From: Spinacia oleracea
Taxonomy: Eukaryota > Streptophyta > Magnoliopsida > Caryophyllales > Amaranthaceae
Length of the DNA: 64,000 nucleotides
NCBI RefSeq assembly: GCF_020520425.1
Contig: NC_079490.1
Coordinates: 123,834,715-123,898,714, forward strand
Direction: 5' to 3'
Below, one piece after another: positions 9,831-21,249 of this stretch (position 1 is the first letter of the stretch; every line of letters starts with the position of its first letter). The position numbers and the translations under genes were made by a program. A model generated the notes under the pieces. That model saw only the letters and a list, made by a program, of their open reading frames with translations. It did not search any database and had not been told where the DNA came from.

Positions 9831-11090
9831 TTAGCTTGTATCTAGCACATATAGACCATTTTCTTGTTGTGCTGAACCATAAAACATTCCATTCAAAGAA
9901 AAAGAACAATTATTGTCTTTAAATTGAAAACTAAAACCTTTAGAATCCAAACTTGAAACGGAAATAATGTTTCTGGTGATACTAGGAACATAGTAATAGT
10001 TTTCTAGTTCCAAAACAAAACCACTAGGCAAAAATATAAAACAAGATCCTACGGCTAATGCAGCAATCCGTGCTCCATTTCCCACGCGTAGATCCATCTC
10101 TCCTTTATCAAGCTTTCTACTTCTCCTTAGTCCCCGCGAATTGGAACATAAGTGTGAGCCACAACCAGTATCTAATACCCAAGAAGTAGAATTTGCAAGA
10201 TTACAATGTATAACATACATACCTGAAGGAGAAGCAACGTTTCCGTCCTTATTTCCTTCCTTTAGTTTGGGGCAATCTCTATTGTCATGACCAATTTCAT
10301 TACAATTGAAGCATTGTGATGTAGATGGAGATGCACCCTTGGTTTGGATCTTCCCCGTAACCCTTTTCTTGATTTTCTTACTCTTTACTTTTAGTGACGC
10401 TTGCTTATCATTTACAAAGTCCAATTCATATTGATTAAGAAAATAGATTAGCTCACCAACAGTGTTTTCCCTTTTCTTGGAGAAATAGAGTAGTTTGAAT
10501 TTCTTAAAACCAGGGTGAAGAGAATTCAAAAGTATTCCCGAAGCTGCAGAATCTAGGAATGGCTTACCAAGAAGCTCAAGGCGGTTGAGAAGCCCAACCA
10601 TTTTCTGTGTATGAGCCTTAATTGGTGTTCCATCTGTCATTTTAAGATCAATGACCCTTTCCCTTGCCTTTTGTCTTTCGAAGTCAAAACAACAATCCAG
10701 TAGAGCATTAAGCTTTAGATCCCCAAAGGAATGTACCAATTCAAAGACATTTTGGTCGACATGTTGACCACCATGTTTGAATCTACCACGAAATATATCC
10801 CTAAGATGCCTTAGGAGTGCCCATGGCTCATATGCAATGAATCTTGCACTCCAATCCTTGGGGATTGAGCCAAGAATAAGATCCATCACTATCGACATGT
10901 GGTTGGCCCACGCACAGTGCTTTTCTAGAGTCATATCCTTTGAGTAATATCTGGGGATGGGATTGTGAACAACATATTCAATGTTGCTCCACCTGAGGAC
11001 TTGCCGAAGCTTCCTCTCCCAATCAAGAAAGTTTGACAGGTTCAATTTTACATCCAGAATTTCTGGTACTTTGAGTGTTGGTTTAGACAT
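9831..11090 (-). CDS. Copia-2 Gag-protease frame (open, 419 codons, element otherwise decayed)
   Basis: This frame begins 'MSKPTLKVPEIL' and holds a Gag core ('LSNFLDWERKLRQVL'), a CCHC knuckle CFNCNEIGHDNRDC and an aspartic protease with DTG ('WVLDTGCGSHLC'), then runs to a stop where Copia-1 continues into the pre-integrase region. Compared with Copia-1, the Gag is clearly divergent outside the knuckle and protease and has an extra segment of roughly 60 residues after the Gag core. The frame is open but truncated, so I treat it as part of a dead element. Whether the short Gag-protease could still be made is unknown. Confidence 0.85.
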   Translation of the reverse strand: MSKPTLKVPEILDVKLNLSNFLDWERKLRQVLRWSNIEYVVHNPIPRYYSKDMTLEKHCAWANHMSIVMDLILGSIPKDWSARFIAYEPWALLRHLRDIFRGRFKHGGQHVDQNVFELVHSFGDLKLNALLDCCFDFERQKARERVIDLKMTDGTPIKAHTQKMVGLLNRLELLGKPFLDSAASGILLNSLHPGFKKFKLLYFSKKRENTVGELIYFLNQYELDFVNDKQASLKVKSKKIKKRVTGKIQTKGASPSTSQCFNCNEIGHDNRDCPKLKEGNKDGNVASPSGMYVIHCNLANSTSWVLDTGCGSHLCSNSRGLRRSRKLDKGEMDLRVGNGARIAALAVGSCFIFLPSGFVLELENYYYVPSITRNIISVSSLDSKGFSFQFKDNNCSFSLNGMFYGSAQQENGLYVLDTS

Positions 11091-11347
11091 TCTACATTTG
11101 AAAAGAATTCACAACAAGTAACCATTCATAATCTTTAATAACTTTGAAATAAATGCGAACATGCAATCATTAAAGGTATTAAACATTTCATTTATGCAAA
11201 ACCAAAACATGGTCCAAAAATGAATGAAACGATTCCAAGACCCTAAAAGTCCTAAATCCTTAAGCAGCTTTGGCATGTCTTAAGTCTTTTAAGATTCTAG
11301 GTAAGCAAAACCTATTGCTAGTAATCTCCAAATTACTCTTGGTACCA
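11091..11347 (-). other. Copia-2 leader and probable primer-binding site
   Basis: The leader between the 5' LTR and gag resembles the first 300 bases of the window (Copia-1 leader). At its LTR-proximal edge the minus strand reads TGGTACCAAGAG (11336-11347), which matches the common plant Copia site TGGTATCAGAG (initiator-Met tRNA) at most positions, so it looks like a mutated or variant primer site. Confidence 0.6.
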
Positions 11348-13328
11348 TAATTTATCCCTTTGCCACAACATATGCCATTGTTGTTTGAGTTAAAACCACA
11401 ATCAACGTGTTCCTTTGGGATACCTTACCATCTAAGTCAACTAAAATACCACCTCGCTTTGGCGGAAACCTACTACCTTAGATCCCTAGATTTTTGTAAC
11501 TGCTTGATTTGGAAGGCAATTTTAAACTCAATATTACTTTGGACCTAGTTGTTTTTATGTTGGTTCGATTATTTAGTGAACTAAATCTAATTGAGCATAC
11601 AAACAACATTCATGCATAATATACATTCATTCACAATATATAACAGTGCTTAAATTAATTTTGGTGAACTAGTATGGCCCAAAACTTTTGTCTTGAAGCA
11701 TCCAATCTTCTTCACCTTGTTAGCTTGGCATCGTCTTTAACTTCTTTCAATAATCTTACTTAAAGTTCTAAACTTCCTAGAAATACTTGAAATAATTTAA
11801 AAATTACATCAAAATTTCAATGGTACGCAGACCATATTTAAAACATTACATTCAAAGATAAAACGGTACGCATACCGTATTTAACTATCCTAGATTGGCC
11901 ATACTAGTCACTTTGGGTACCTACAATACATAAAATATACATTTTATGCATTCATCCATTCGTGTCCTAAAGCGAATGGCCCAAACAAATATGCAAGTAT
12001 TTACATGATTTACTTAAAAATCACGTTCACATATAACGCGTCCTAAAAGATTAATCAATTCCGAGTTATTAATCATTAGAATTATTCTAATCAAAATTTA
12101 ATTTAATTAAAATAATGGTGCCCTACGAAAATAATTAAAATAATTATTTCATTTTAATTTCATTAAATGGCTCCCACTCAAACCAATATTTTAATTTGGA
12201 TAATTTAATTTTAATTATTTAATTAAACTCACGGCCCGACCCAAGTTAAATAAAATAAATAAATAAATATCCACCGTTAGCCATTTCATGCAAAAATAAA
12301 ATTTAAAGCCTAAACGAACAAAATAGCCAATTTTGTGAAACATGGGCTATGCTTGCGCCCAGCCCAACATCGCCAAGTGCATTGTGGTCATACGAGGCCT
12401 CGAGGAGCAATGCCCCTGCCTCGCAAAGCCCACTGCACAACACCGCAAGCCAAGGCTTGCTGCTGCTGCTTCTTTGCTCGTCGCTGCTTGCAAGCCAAGG
12501 CCACCGCTGTGCCTTGCTTGCTCGCTGCTTCGTTGCTGAGCCAAGGCACAGCTACTGCCTTGCTCGGTGCTTCGGCTAGCGCGCGCTGGCACGCCCAGCT
12601 CGCTTGCTAGCTGCCTCGCGTTGCTGCGCCAAGCTACGGGGGGTAGCGCGCATGGGCTACGCCTAGCCACACGCACTGCACACCCATCGTTCCGCGCCTT
12701 TGGCGTGCCATACGATCCAATTAATTAAAAAAAATTAATTTTTAATTTCACGAAACTTTATTTGCATGACGTTATTTTTCTTGAATTTAACAAATTTAAT
12801 CGTTTTATTTTCGAAAAATAACAAAGTGGGTGATTTAATTAATGTTCCAACAATCCAATTTTACAAAATTTATTAAATCTCGGCTAACAACATTCAAATT
12901 TAACGAACGAACTAATCAAATTTTTTTAACATATTTGATAATCCAATCCCAAATTTCAAATCGTTCTAAACATTTAAATTTCAGATTTTTATCAATTTGG
13001 TTTAAGTGTTGGTTAAAATTAACGAATCTAATCAAAATTTTAATCCAATAATTTTTCAAAACTGCCAATTTATGTGAATCCCTTTCCCAATTAAACAAAT
13101 TTCCAGATCTAAATTATTTTTAAAATCAATTTACGATCTAAAATTCGCCAATTTAGGGAAAAATAAAATTAGGGTTTATACTTAACATTTATGGCCGAAA
13201 TGTTTTACCATAATTTTAAAATATACCCAAGAACAGTAGGGAAAAATTTCAATTAATTCCGGGTAGTTTAGGTCGTGAAATTAATTGAAAAACTTTCCAA
13301 AATTATTAATTTAATTCATTAATTAACA
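11348..13328 (-). repeat. Candidate 5' LTR of Copia-2 (about 1.98 kb)
   Basis: The region upstream of the primer site is very AT-rich with a GC-rich block (12340-12690) of low-complexity GCTTGC/GCCAAG words, similar in layout to the Copia-1 LTR. A plausible outer end is TGTTAATT on the minus strand at 13328; the inner end has no clean CA. No 3' LTR is available to confirm it. Frames inside the GC-rich block are composition artefacts. Confidence 0.45.
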
Positions 13329-15646
13329 AAAATGCCCAAAAACTCGAACTTCGAGGCCTGTTTTTGCGCTCCTGTTCTCATGAGTTGATCTTAGAAAGTC
13401 GTTTTCAATCAGATATGGTTGTGGTCTTTGAGTCACGAGGCGAGACTGAGTGAGCCTCGTTTGGTAGGCCTATAGTGGACCTTTAATTTTAGTAGGCCTA
13501 GGATGGACCTTTAATTTTAGCAGGCCTAGGGTGGACATTTAAATTGTCTTACTTTGCAAGCGTATTTAGTCGTTTCTTAAAATGTGCAAATAGCGTAGAT
13601 TTAAAATGTTGTTTTTACCTTATTGAAATTTAATGAAAGAATTACATCGAAAATAATTTTTTGCTTCTTTTCAGATTCCAGTTTCCGGGATTAAATTGGA
13701 AGTTGTGATTTAGACTCGAACTTTCATTAATTTTTCTAATTATAACCCGTGTAGGAATACAAGTAGGTGGCCTAGACTCGAAATAATGACGTGGCGTAAG
13801 CCTATAATAATTGACCAAGCAACTCTCAGACTTAGGCTAATTGGACCATAACTTTCGTTGGTTGACACTTTAGATTTTAACCCTTGGGTGTTCATGTGTC
13901 ATGCACCATTTTGCTTAATGTTGGCAAGGTAGTTAGTTGGGGAGATCGAATTTTTATTTTTGCAAGACTAGAATCATTAGTGCGGCTTCTCTCTTAGTGT
14001 GTATTGCTTTACCCCAATGGTAGCCTTATGGCATGCCGATTTGGGTATTTTCATGGTTTGTCATGTTGCATTCATGGAAAATCTTTTAGTCCGTACTTAG
14101 GAGCACTTCAAGGAGCGAGTGGCTCGAGAGGACTATGATAGTCGTGACCCAATGTGATCATAAGCCTTGAGGCCATTAATTTTTGCTAATGGTATTGACA
14201 CCTTAGGTTCACTTTGGGGGTTGTGCGACTATGGGGGAATGATTTTCAGAATGTGACTGTTCCCATTTTGCAAATATATTATTTTTATTGGTGAGAGAGA
14301 GTATTGAGGCCGTGGATTCTTAGCAAGGGATGACAATTACATATGGGTGCTGATTGATTTAAATGTTAGGAAGGGAGACTCAATATGTTTTAACCTTTTT
14401 ATTTGCAGAACGACACCAAGCATTAGGACCGATTCTATGGATAAGACAACTAAGACTTAGGATTTAGATTGTACTTTGGCATAGCCTAGTCTAGACTCGG
14501 ATTTATTTTTTATTCGAACATTATTTTTCCTTGAAGACTCTATTTGGACATTATTTTTTTGAATATTTTACCCATGTGACATTCATAGTTATTAGCATGT
14601 TCGGTTTTGATGCTGAGCATTGTCGTCGTAGGAGACCTAACAACGACACAAAGAATTATTTTTTTCTTATAATAAGTCGCTTTTGGAATCGAGTGCTTTT
14701 TCATACGCCCTCGTAGCAAATTTTTTTCACGAAAAGTTTTTTTGCTACGCATTTTCTTCATGCGTGGGAACCGAGGCTGCTGTGCCTGACCAAAAGGCCA
14801 GGCAGCAACTTCAGCGTCCAGCGTAGGGCGTGAGAAATTTTGGCGCCCAGCCAGGGGCGTTGAAGATGCGTCCCTGGCTGGTTCTCGTTTTCTGTTTGCG
14901 TCTGCTTTTTGTTTTTGCGACTTTGATTTTGCGTGCTTGCCTTATAACGTCCTTTACGCGTTGTGCAGCGTTGTGGGATTCGTTATGGGCCCTCCCGAGC
15001 GTCGCTTATTTTTGTGGCGATCGTTCGGGTTTGCGGAACACGTATTTTGGTATAACTCTTTGGCCAATTGGTTTACGAATATTTGGGCAATTTTTTAAGG
15101 TCGTTGGTTTTTCTAGGATAGTTTGTCACACACAATCATATATTTCGCTACACATAACTAACATTCCACCATGAGGCAATAATAATATGTCATGTAGTTT
15201 ATGATAGGCTTCTATGGGTAGTTATTTGCGCCTGGCTTGGTACCGCTTCTATCGCAGATCCACCACATGCCCCAGTCGGGGTAGTTCTTTCAACAGACGA
15301 ATTTCGTCCCAGAAGGCCAACCCGCAAGTGTAAGCCAAGGGGGCATGCAGGCGAGAGGGACCTAGTGGACGAGCGATTGGGTTTGGGATGGGTGTACTAC
15401 TAGCGAAAGTGGCGAGTGGACAACATTCGAAGCGTATGCACCCCCCGGTTGGCGATGGGTATCCTTAGTCCCAACTCCCGAGATGAAACACCAAGGGAGC
15501 CAAGATTCGTTATGCGGTTCTGTCCGTTCACATTAATATGCTGATTTTCAGGTCGTCCCAACTTGATGGGGAAATAAACGCGGGGTAGGATCGTTTCACC
15601 CTTCGGCTATTTTGATTACCTACAAGCACGAGTATTTCCTTCACAG
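13329..15646 (-). other. Gypsy-D leader, no gene seen
   Basis: This 2.3-kb stretch follows the primer-binding site of the Gypsy-D LTR (15647-15664) in minus-strand direction, so it should be the untranslated leader of that element, cut by Copia-2 at its left end. I find no credible coding sequence. It holds a 28-bp triple repeat (13465-13548) and a 'GGCGCCCAGCCAGGGGCG' block (about 14840-14870) that echoes the 'GCGCCCAGG' words of the Gypsy-D LTR at 16610-16650. Confidence 0.55.
13465..13548. repeat. Three tandem copies of a 28-bp unit
   Basis: Units start at 13465, 13493 and 13521 and share the pattern TAGGCCTAnnnTGGACcTTTAATTTTAG with a few differences. Function unknown. Confidence 0.85.
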
Positions 15647-15664
15647 TCCCCAGTGGAGTCGCCA
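15647..15664 (-). other. Primer-binding site of Gypsy-D
   Basis: The minus strand reads TGGCGACTCCACTGGGGA one base after the LTR end (…CTCACA-G). The 'TGGCGACTCC..TGGGGA' form is the usual sequence next to the 5' LTR in Tat-type plant Gypsy elements. I do not assign the tRNA. Confidence 0.75.
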
Positions 15665-15665
15665 C

Positions 15666-17136
15666 TGTGAGGGGGTCGAAAAAGCACGAGGCTAATGCGT
15701 GACCTCGTCCCTCGTGGGTGTGACGCTTCTTTTTGTCAAATCAAGTGTAATTGGATTTCCTGTGAGTTTACACCCAATTGACTAGTAATATAGGAGTCGC
15801 CATTCAGTTTTTAACGACAATGAGAAAAACTGACAAAACCCGGTTATCGTGACATAAAGGGAGTGCAATTATGTTTGACCACGACGGCCGTAGGTTCCCT
15901 TGTGATCCCTGGTGGTGGGGATCGCTCAACGTACACCCGCAGGGTAGAGATTGAGGGTTCGGGGGACTGTAACTACCGAGATGAGTACTCGCTCTTCGAT
16001 AACTCCAGAGGCAGGATATCCTTACTAGCTCAGCATAAACAATTGAAGGGACATGCGTTAACTATTAAACTAATCTGAGTCGATTTTAACAACATGCAAC
16101 ATATAATACTAGATCGAGCGCGATTATATGATTTAGATTGTTTTAAGGGACCTAGCATGATAATCCAATTTCCCAAAAATATCATATTTATTAGGCGTGA
16201 TCGAACAATCAGATTTAGTTATTTTAACAGTTCATAAAAGGGCGAGGAAAGCAATTAAATCATAGAAAAGGGACACATTACGACGCACCCTTGAGAGGTA
16301 CGTCACGGTTCTCAGAAAACTAACCACTTTGACTTTGCTATTTCTCCTTTTATTTAACGAATCTCAAGTTATGGGACATGATACGTTCTGTTCGATTTAT
16401 GGATCGATTGCGACAGAACGCGTGATCAATTTCGCAGCGTGAGGCTTAGGGGTTGGAGTCAATACTCAGAATAATAATTGTGTGTTGTGTGTCCTTTTCA
16501 CGTCGAACTTAAGGCTCTATTTATAGAAAAGAGTTCGTGGAAAGATAGAATTGTAGAACTCTAATCAACGAGGAATTAGGAAAAAACACGTACCAGGTAT
16601 TTTCAGCGCCCAGGCCTGGGCGCCGAAGATTTCGGCGCCCAGAGCCAGGCGTTGAAAATAGGATCTGGGCTGTTTTTCTTAGTCAGATTCAGATTCCTAG
16701 AATCCGGAGTATTTGAGATTTAATTAAGTCTTTTAGTGCGTATTAACCTTGTGACGGGATGCGTCTGGGCCCGTTACGAACTCTAGGCTCGTTAGGATTT
16801 TAATTAATACGTGACTCTTATTTTCGAATCATATTAGGAATAGGATTCTCTCATAATCTCTATCTCATTTAGGATTTATGTTGGAGTGCAACACCTAATT
16901 CTGACAGGTTTCTATCTTTTATGACTTGCCACTTTTAACAACTACCCATTACGGCAGTTACTATTTTTAGCAGGTTTCCATAAATAGCAGGTTTCTATAA
17001 ATAGCAGGTTTCGGGTGAAATGAAACGGGGTGATCGAGATTCGTTATTTTATAGGAGATGCGTTGTCAAGTGGAGATTTATGCTTTCATCATCGAACCTT
17101 CCCTTTCAGGAATGGGGACAAAAGTAGGTGTCTACA
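15666..17136 (-). repeat. Gypsy-D 5' LTR (about 1,471 bp)
   Basis: On the minus strand it starts TGTAGACACCTAC at 17136 and ends …CTCACA at 15666, followed at once by the primer-binding site. It shares the first 12 bases with the LTRs of Gypsy-A and Gypsy-C but not the rest, so it is another family. The flank at 17137 has no polypurine tract, which argues that this is a 5' LTR inserted into foreign sequence rather than a 3' LTR; a possible 5-bp target duplication on this side is CCATC. A GGCGCC-rich block lies at about 16600-16660. The short plus-strand frame at 15863-16078 is not convincing as a gene. Confidence 0.82.
16516..16528 (-). promoter_or_regulatory. TATA box of the Gypsy-D LTR
   Basis: The minus strand reads TTCTATAAATAGAG, a consensus TATA box about 610 bases into the LTR. 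Confidence 0.65.
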
Positions 17137-17205
17137 CCATCGTTACTCATTTAATGCCTAATTATGTACATTTAAGTGTAAATGTTATACTCTTATTATG
17201 TAATG

Positions 17206-17217
17206 CCTATAAAATGG
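17206..17217 (+). promoter_or_regulatory. TATA box upstream of the plant-mobile-domain pseudogene
   Basis: CCTATAAAATGG lies about 190 bases before the first recognisable coding sequence of the plus-strand gene, in an otherwise gene-free stretch (17137-17400). It points the opposite way to the surrounding Gypsy elements. Confidence 0.5.
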
Positions 17218-17400
17218 CTCAGCTAGGTTAGTTTGAACATACGAAATACTAAGTAATAATAATACTCTCATTCTATGCTATTACAACTTGCTCTCGTTAC
17301 TCTAAATTATCTTGCTCAATCGATTGTTAGCACCATCATCAAGGCAAGTTCGTATATAAGTAGAATTTGCCCAAAACAAGGGCCTTGAGTTTTTGTATCT

Positions 17401-18289
17401 TTGCTCGCTAGCTTCCTCTTTTCGAAACAGGGGTTTGGCAACGGAGATGCCTCCCTAATAGAGATTTTAGAGCATTTTGCTAGTGGTCGTGACCCAATGC
17501 CGCTCGTGATTTGCGAGACATTGATTGGCCTTGATATGTTGAAGTTGGACCCCTCTTCTTTGCCATCGGGAAGTCCGGTATTACTCCAAGTAAGGATCTG
17601 GAGCTTTCTTGTACATTAAATTTGTACTTGTATTTCGACTGTTGAATTTTGAATGTTTTTCTTGTATACTCCCCAAGGTCTGGCTTATGGAGAGGCTCAT
17701 GCTGGTGGCACCACCGGTAAACATGGAAAGCTATAATAGGAAAGGGTTCATTGTGCGGCCCATGATCTATGGCCGGCTTTCATTGGATGAGTGGCGATGC
17801 GCACTCTCTGGGATTGAATCTTGTATAAGGTGGGTAGTTCCTTGGTGGGGAATTACTGCTATGAGATATGCACCCGGCTCTACCGCTTTGAGGGTACCGA
17901 GCCTCACAATGTTGGTCTTATACTCGTCTGCCCGAGTGATGAGACTGTATGGTTTGAAACAAGAAGTCCCGAACTGTGCTGAAGAGAACCCGAAACCTGT
18001 TGCGTTGAATGCAAATCGACTTGAAGTTTGGAGGCGGTATTGGGTCGCCAAACCATTCTTGAGTATTCAGTTCCCACCTGAGCCAGTTACTCTATCTGCG
18101 GGGTATATTGTATGGATTAAGGGCCCATGCTAGAGGGATATTTCTCTCTCCGGACCAGCTAGAGTCCGAGGTTCTAGGGCTAGACGCCCTGCATCACTGA
18201 TTACGAGGAAGGTGACGGGAGTGTGGCCCGTCCGGTGCTTGACCGATCTGAGTCCAAAGGAGGTTCGTCATCCTCCCGTCTTGGAAGAC
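17401..18289 (+). pseudogene. Plant mobile domain (PMD)-like pseudogene with one intron
   Basis: Exon 1 (to 17589) ends 'SGSPVLLQ' and is followed by a GTAAGG donor; the acceptor CCCCAAG ends at 17677, so an 88-base intron splits the typical PMD phrase 'GSP.LLQ|VWL.ERL'. Exon 2 continues with 'YNRKGFIVRP', 'WRCALSG' and 'RWVVPWWGI..MRYAPGS', then 'RVMRLYGLKQEVP', which is the usual C-terminal part of PMD proteins (the family of MAIN and MAIL1, common in transposons). A TAG at about 18131 is followed by more open sequence in the same frame until 18289, so it is probably premature. The N terminus is missing. The gene runs antisense to Gypsy-A, in the segment between its integrase and the expected 3' LTR. 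Antisense extra genes are known in some Tat-type elements; that link is inference. Confidence 0.6.
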
Positions 18290-18491
18290 TAGCAAGTTCC
18301 TTCTCCCGCCGCTTGGGCTAGGGGAAGTTTGATGATTGATTGCAGGAAGAGCCAAGGGATAGTACTCAAGGTGCTAAGACTCGAGAGCATAGTCTCCCGA
18401 CCCTAGATCTTTGTAGGCTAAATGTGTTTGAAGTTGTATCGGAAGGAATTGTGTTTTAAGAATGTGTTTGGAAAATGTGTTTAGAAAATGT

Positions 18492-18505
18492 CACTACTAC
18501 AAAAG
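18492..18505 (+). repeat. Left terminal inverted repeat of CACTA-1
   Basis: CACTACTACAAAAG, preceded by the TGT target duplication. Subterminal words such as 'acggttaa' and 'gaacggtta' (18530-18620) recur in similar form at the right end. Confidence 0.93.
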
Positions 18506-20439
18506 TAGAAATAAGTAACGCTAAATAGAGTACGGTTAAGTGAGTTAAGCATTTCACAGGATAATAGAGAACATATTTCACTGATAACAGTTCTGTGGGA
18601 TAAAGAATAGGGAACGGTTAACTTACTTAACAGTTTCATATATTTTACTATAATATAAAAAATTATATTAATATGTACGTGTACGTATACAAATTAATAA
18701 CATATAGAACTGTGTTTTAAATAAAGTAAGAAAGGCGTACTATATTCTCATTTAATAAAAATAAAAAACAAAATCATCTCCCAATTAAGCATTGGCGGCA
18801 GATTGTAAAACTCAAAAAGAACAAAATTCCCGCAAAACCTATTCCAAAGCCTTCCTGAAACAACCTCTCACAGAACCTAAATTCATCCCTCCCGCAAAAT
18901 CCAAACCATAACCGCCCACCACCACAGTCTTCGCCGCTGCTGTATCGCCGTCGCCGCCGCTGTACCGCCTCCGCCGCCGATGTACCTCTGTTTCAATCTC
19001 TGGTGAAGTCGAGGTTCCATACTCTGATTTTTGAGGTTGGTATTCTTATTTTTGTTCTACATCTTTATCCTTCAATTAATAACGTTCTTAATTTTCAAAT
19101 TGTAATGTTTTATATGGAATGCGTATTGTAAATCTTTATTGAAGAGATTTTTGTGGAAGTTATTAATTGTTGAAGTTTTGCTGCAAACTCTTTATTGAAC
19201 CCTAGTTGTTGAAGTTTCTGCGTGGAAGAGATTTTTGTTGAAGTTTTTGGTTGAGAGGTTATAATGATTAATCGAATTATATTTTACCACCCGAAAACGG
19301 GAAATTAAAGAAACCGTTTTACCAATTAATCATGTGAGTTGTTTTGACTAGAAATCTGCTATTTCTACTGCTTGTTGATATGCTATTCTGCTACTGCTTT
19401 GCTCTGCTATGCTGAATCTTCTAACTGATGCTTCTGCTTTGATTTTTCTTTGCTATATGCTGCTTTGATATGCTATGCTATGCTTCACTATTCTGCTTAA
19501 TTTGCTTTTGTTTTGCTTCAACAAGTTTTCTTAGTAGGGGACATACAAACTGAATTTTCTGTTAATAAGAGAAAAAAGTTGGTTTTATGTGGCAAAATTG
19601 AAAAGACAAACAAACAGGTTATCTTCTTTTTATCCCATAATAATTGTCATTTCATATACTTAAACTAGAAGTTCACTAGTTTTCCTAGTTTAACTTTTAC
19701 TTGCTGATGTAAGAACGTAGCTTGCTTATCATCTATGCTACGCTTTACTATCTGCTACTTCTTATTTGCAAATGTTATCCTCTATCATTGACATACAAAA
19801 ACGATACTAATAAGTTCATAATAAATTCAATTAGCATTTCCTGACCTTAATTTGAAAAAATAATTCACATTCAATAAATCTAGTAGAATTTCCGCATTTT
19901 CGGTTTTGTTTTTTTGGTTTTTTTGCACAACCCTAGGTAGAATGGGGTTGGTGATTTTTTTAATGGTTCGGTTATCTAGATAATATGATTGTAAAAATCT
20001 AGTAGTGAAATGTATTAATGTAAAACAATATAGAAATATATGATTGTAAGGAAATGTCTAGAATTATCGTAAGAAAAATTTAGTAAGAAAAATCTAGATA
20101 AATGACAAGTCTAGAAAAATCTAGAAACTAGGATACAACCATTATAAATATGTTGTATGTGCATAAATTGAGAGGTGAGAGACAAGGGTTCTATCAAAGA
20201 GATAAGTGAGAGACATGGTATCTCGCAAATATTGTTGTACAATTCTTATTAACGTAATTAATGATAAAAAGGTAATTTTGTTATATTATTAAGGTCCATC
20301 AAAACTTTCGCGTGCGTCCTCAAATTTCTATCAATTTTCTGTGCCACAACATTCCGCCTTTGTATTGCATTTTTTTAAAATATTGACTTTACAATTTTAA
20401 TTATGTGTGTTTTATTTTTTAACTTAATAGTGTGTATAA
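18506..20439 (+). other. CACTA-1 5' subterminal region and untranslated leader
   Basis: No credible protein gene. After subterminal motifs and AT-rich sequence, a C-rich stretch with CCGCCGC words (about 18890-18990) and a GAG|GTTGGT splice-donor-like site near 19035 look like a first untranslated exon of the transposase gene, with a long intron to the ATG at 20440. The 19350-19510 part is rich in TGCTATGCT words. Confidence 0.5.
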
Positions 20440-21169
20440 ATGGATCGAAGTTGGATAACAACAACAAAATTGGGTTACCTAAAATACAAAGCTGGAGTTA
20501 TGGAATTCCTTACATTTGCTTTGGAAAATAACACTGAAGGTCATGATAAGTTGCCTTGTCCTTGTTATGTCTGTCATAATCTTATGCATCACAAACCTAA
20601 TGTAATACTGAGCCACTTGAGTAAATGGGAATTTGATACAACATATACTTGTTGGTATCGTCATGGTGAAAAAAGGGAAGAAACTTCTGGTCATCAAAGC
20701 CATAATACTAATGAGGGTGATAGAATGGAGGACGCGAGGTATCAATTTCAGGGAGGAGTTGATGAGGATCCCGAAGTGATAGAACAACTACTGACCGATT
20801 CTGAGAAGCCTTTATACAAAGATGGTGAGCACACACAATTATCAGCTATAGTTAAGCTTTATAATGTGAAGGTGGGTTATGGTGTGACAGATCAATGTTT
20901 TACGGCGTTTCTCAAGGCGTTCAAAGCCATAATTCCCGCAGGGAATATTTTGCCGGGTGCTTCATATAAGGCAAAAAAAATGTTGCACACAACGGACTTA
21001 CGTTATGAAAAAATTAATGATTGCCCTAATGATTGCATATTGTATCGAGGTGACTATGAATCTTTAAAGAATTGTCCTGAGTGCAATGTCTCGAGGTACA
21101 AGAAACAGAAGGAAGGAATTCCGGCTAAGGTGTTGTGGTACTTTCCAATAATATCAAGGTTCAAAAGAA
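20440..21169 (+). pseudogene. CACTA-1 transposase (Tnp2/TnpD type), N-terminal part
   Basis: Starts 'MDRSWITTTKLGYLKYKAGV' and matches the transposase-associated domain (about residues 1-75, with 'LPCPCYVCHN' and 'HL..WEFD..YTCWYRHGE'), followed by the start of the Transposase_21 (tnp2) domain: 'KMLHTTDLRYEKINDCPNDC' and 'CPECNVSRYKKQ'. The frame then enters 'ISRFKR' and is broken at 21169|21170 by the Helitron. The rest of the same gene resumes at 30282. Family role: the protein binds subterminal repeats and cuts and pastes the element in the nucleus. Confidence 0.9.
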
Positions 21170-21249
21170 TCTCTATTATATAAGCCAGCTCATGAGGTCG
21201 TTTTTGTAAATTAACTTTTCGTGTCCCCCATCAAAAATACCAATATACC

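Larger units (their letters stand above)
7474..13328 (-). mobile_element. Copia-2: decayed Ty1/Copia retrotransposon, 3' part outside the window
   Basis: On the minus strand the order is candidate 5' LTR (11348-13328), leader (11091-11347), gag-protease (9831-11090), integrase (8721-9771), RT (7618-8481) and the first part of RNase H, where the coding match stops at 7474 against the Gypsy-C LTR end. Protein similarity to Copia-1 is high across pol but Gag differs strongly, so it is a related but separate subfamily. Stops and frameshifts occur throughout pol. The LTR outer end at 13328 is tentative. Confidence 0.85.

Noticed and set aside
12335..12676. Cys/Ala-rich frames on both strands
   Set aside because: Same reason: a GC-rich low-complexity block in the Copia-2 LTR.
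14830..15174. 114-codon frame with hydrophobic residues
   Set aside because: Lies in the Gypsy-D leader, no recognisable domain, and the composition follows the local TTTG/TTTC bias.
15666..17136. 3' LTR of Gypsy-A
   Set aside because: A primer-binding site follows its inner end, no polypurine tract precedes its start, and its sequence differs from the Gypsy-A 5' LTR beyond the first dozen bases.
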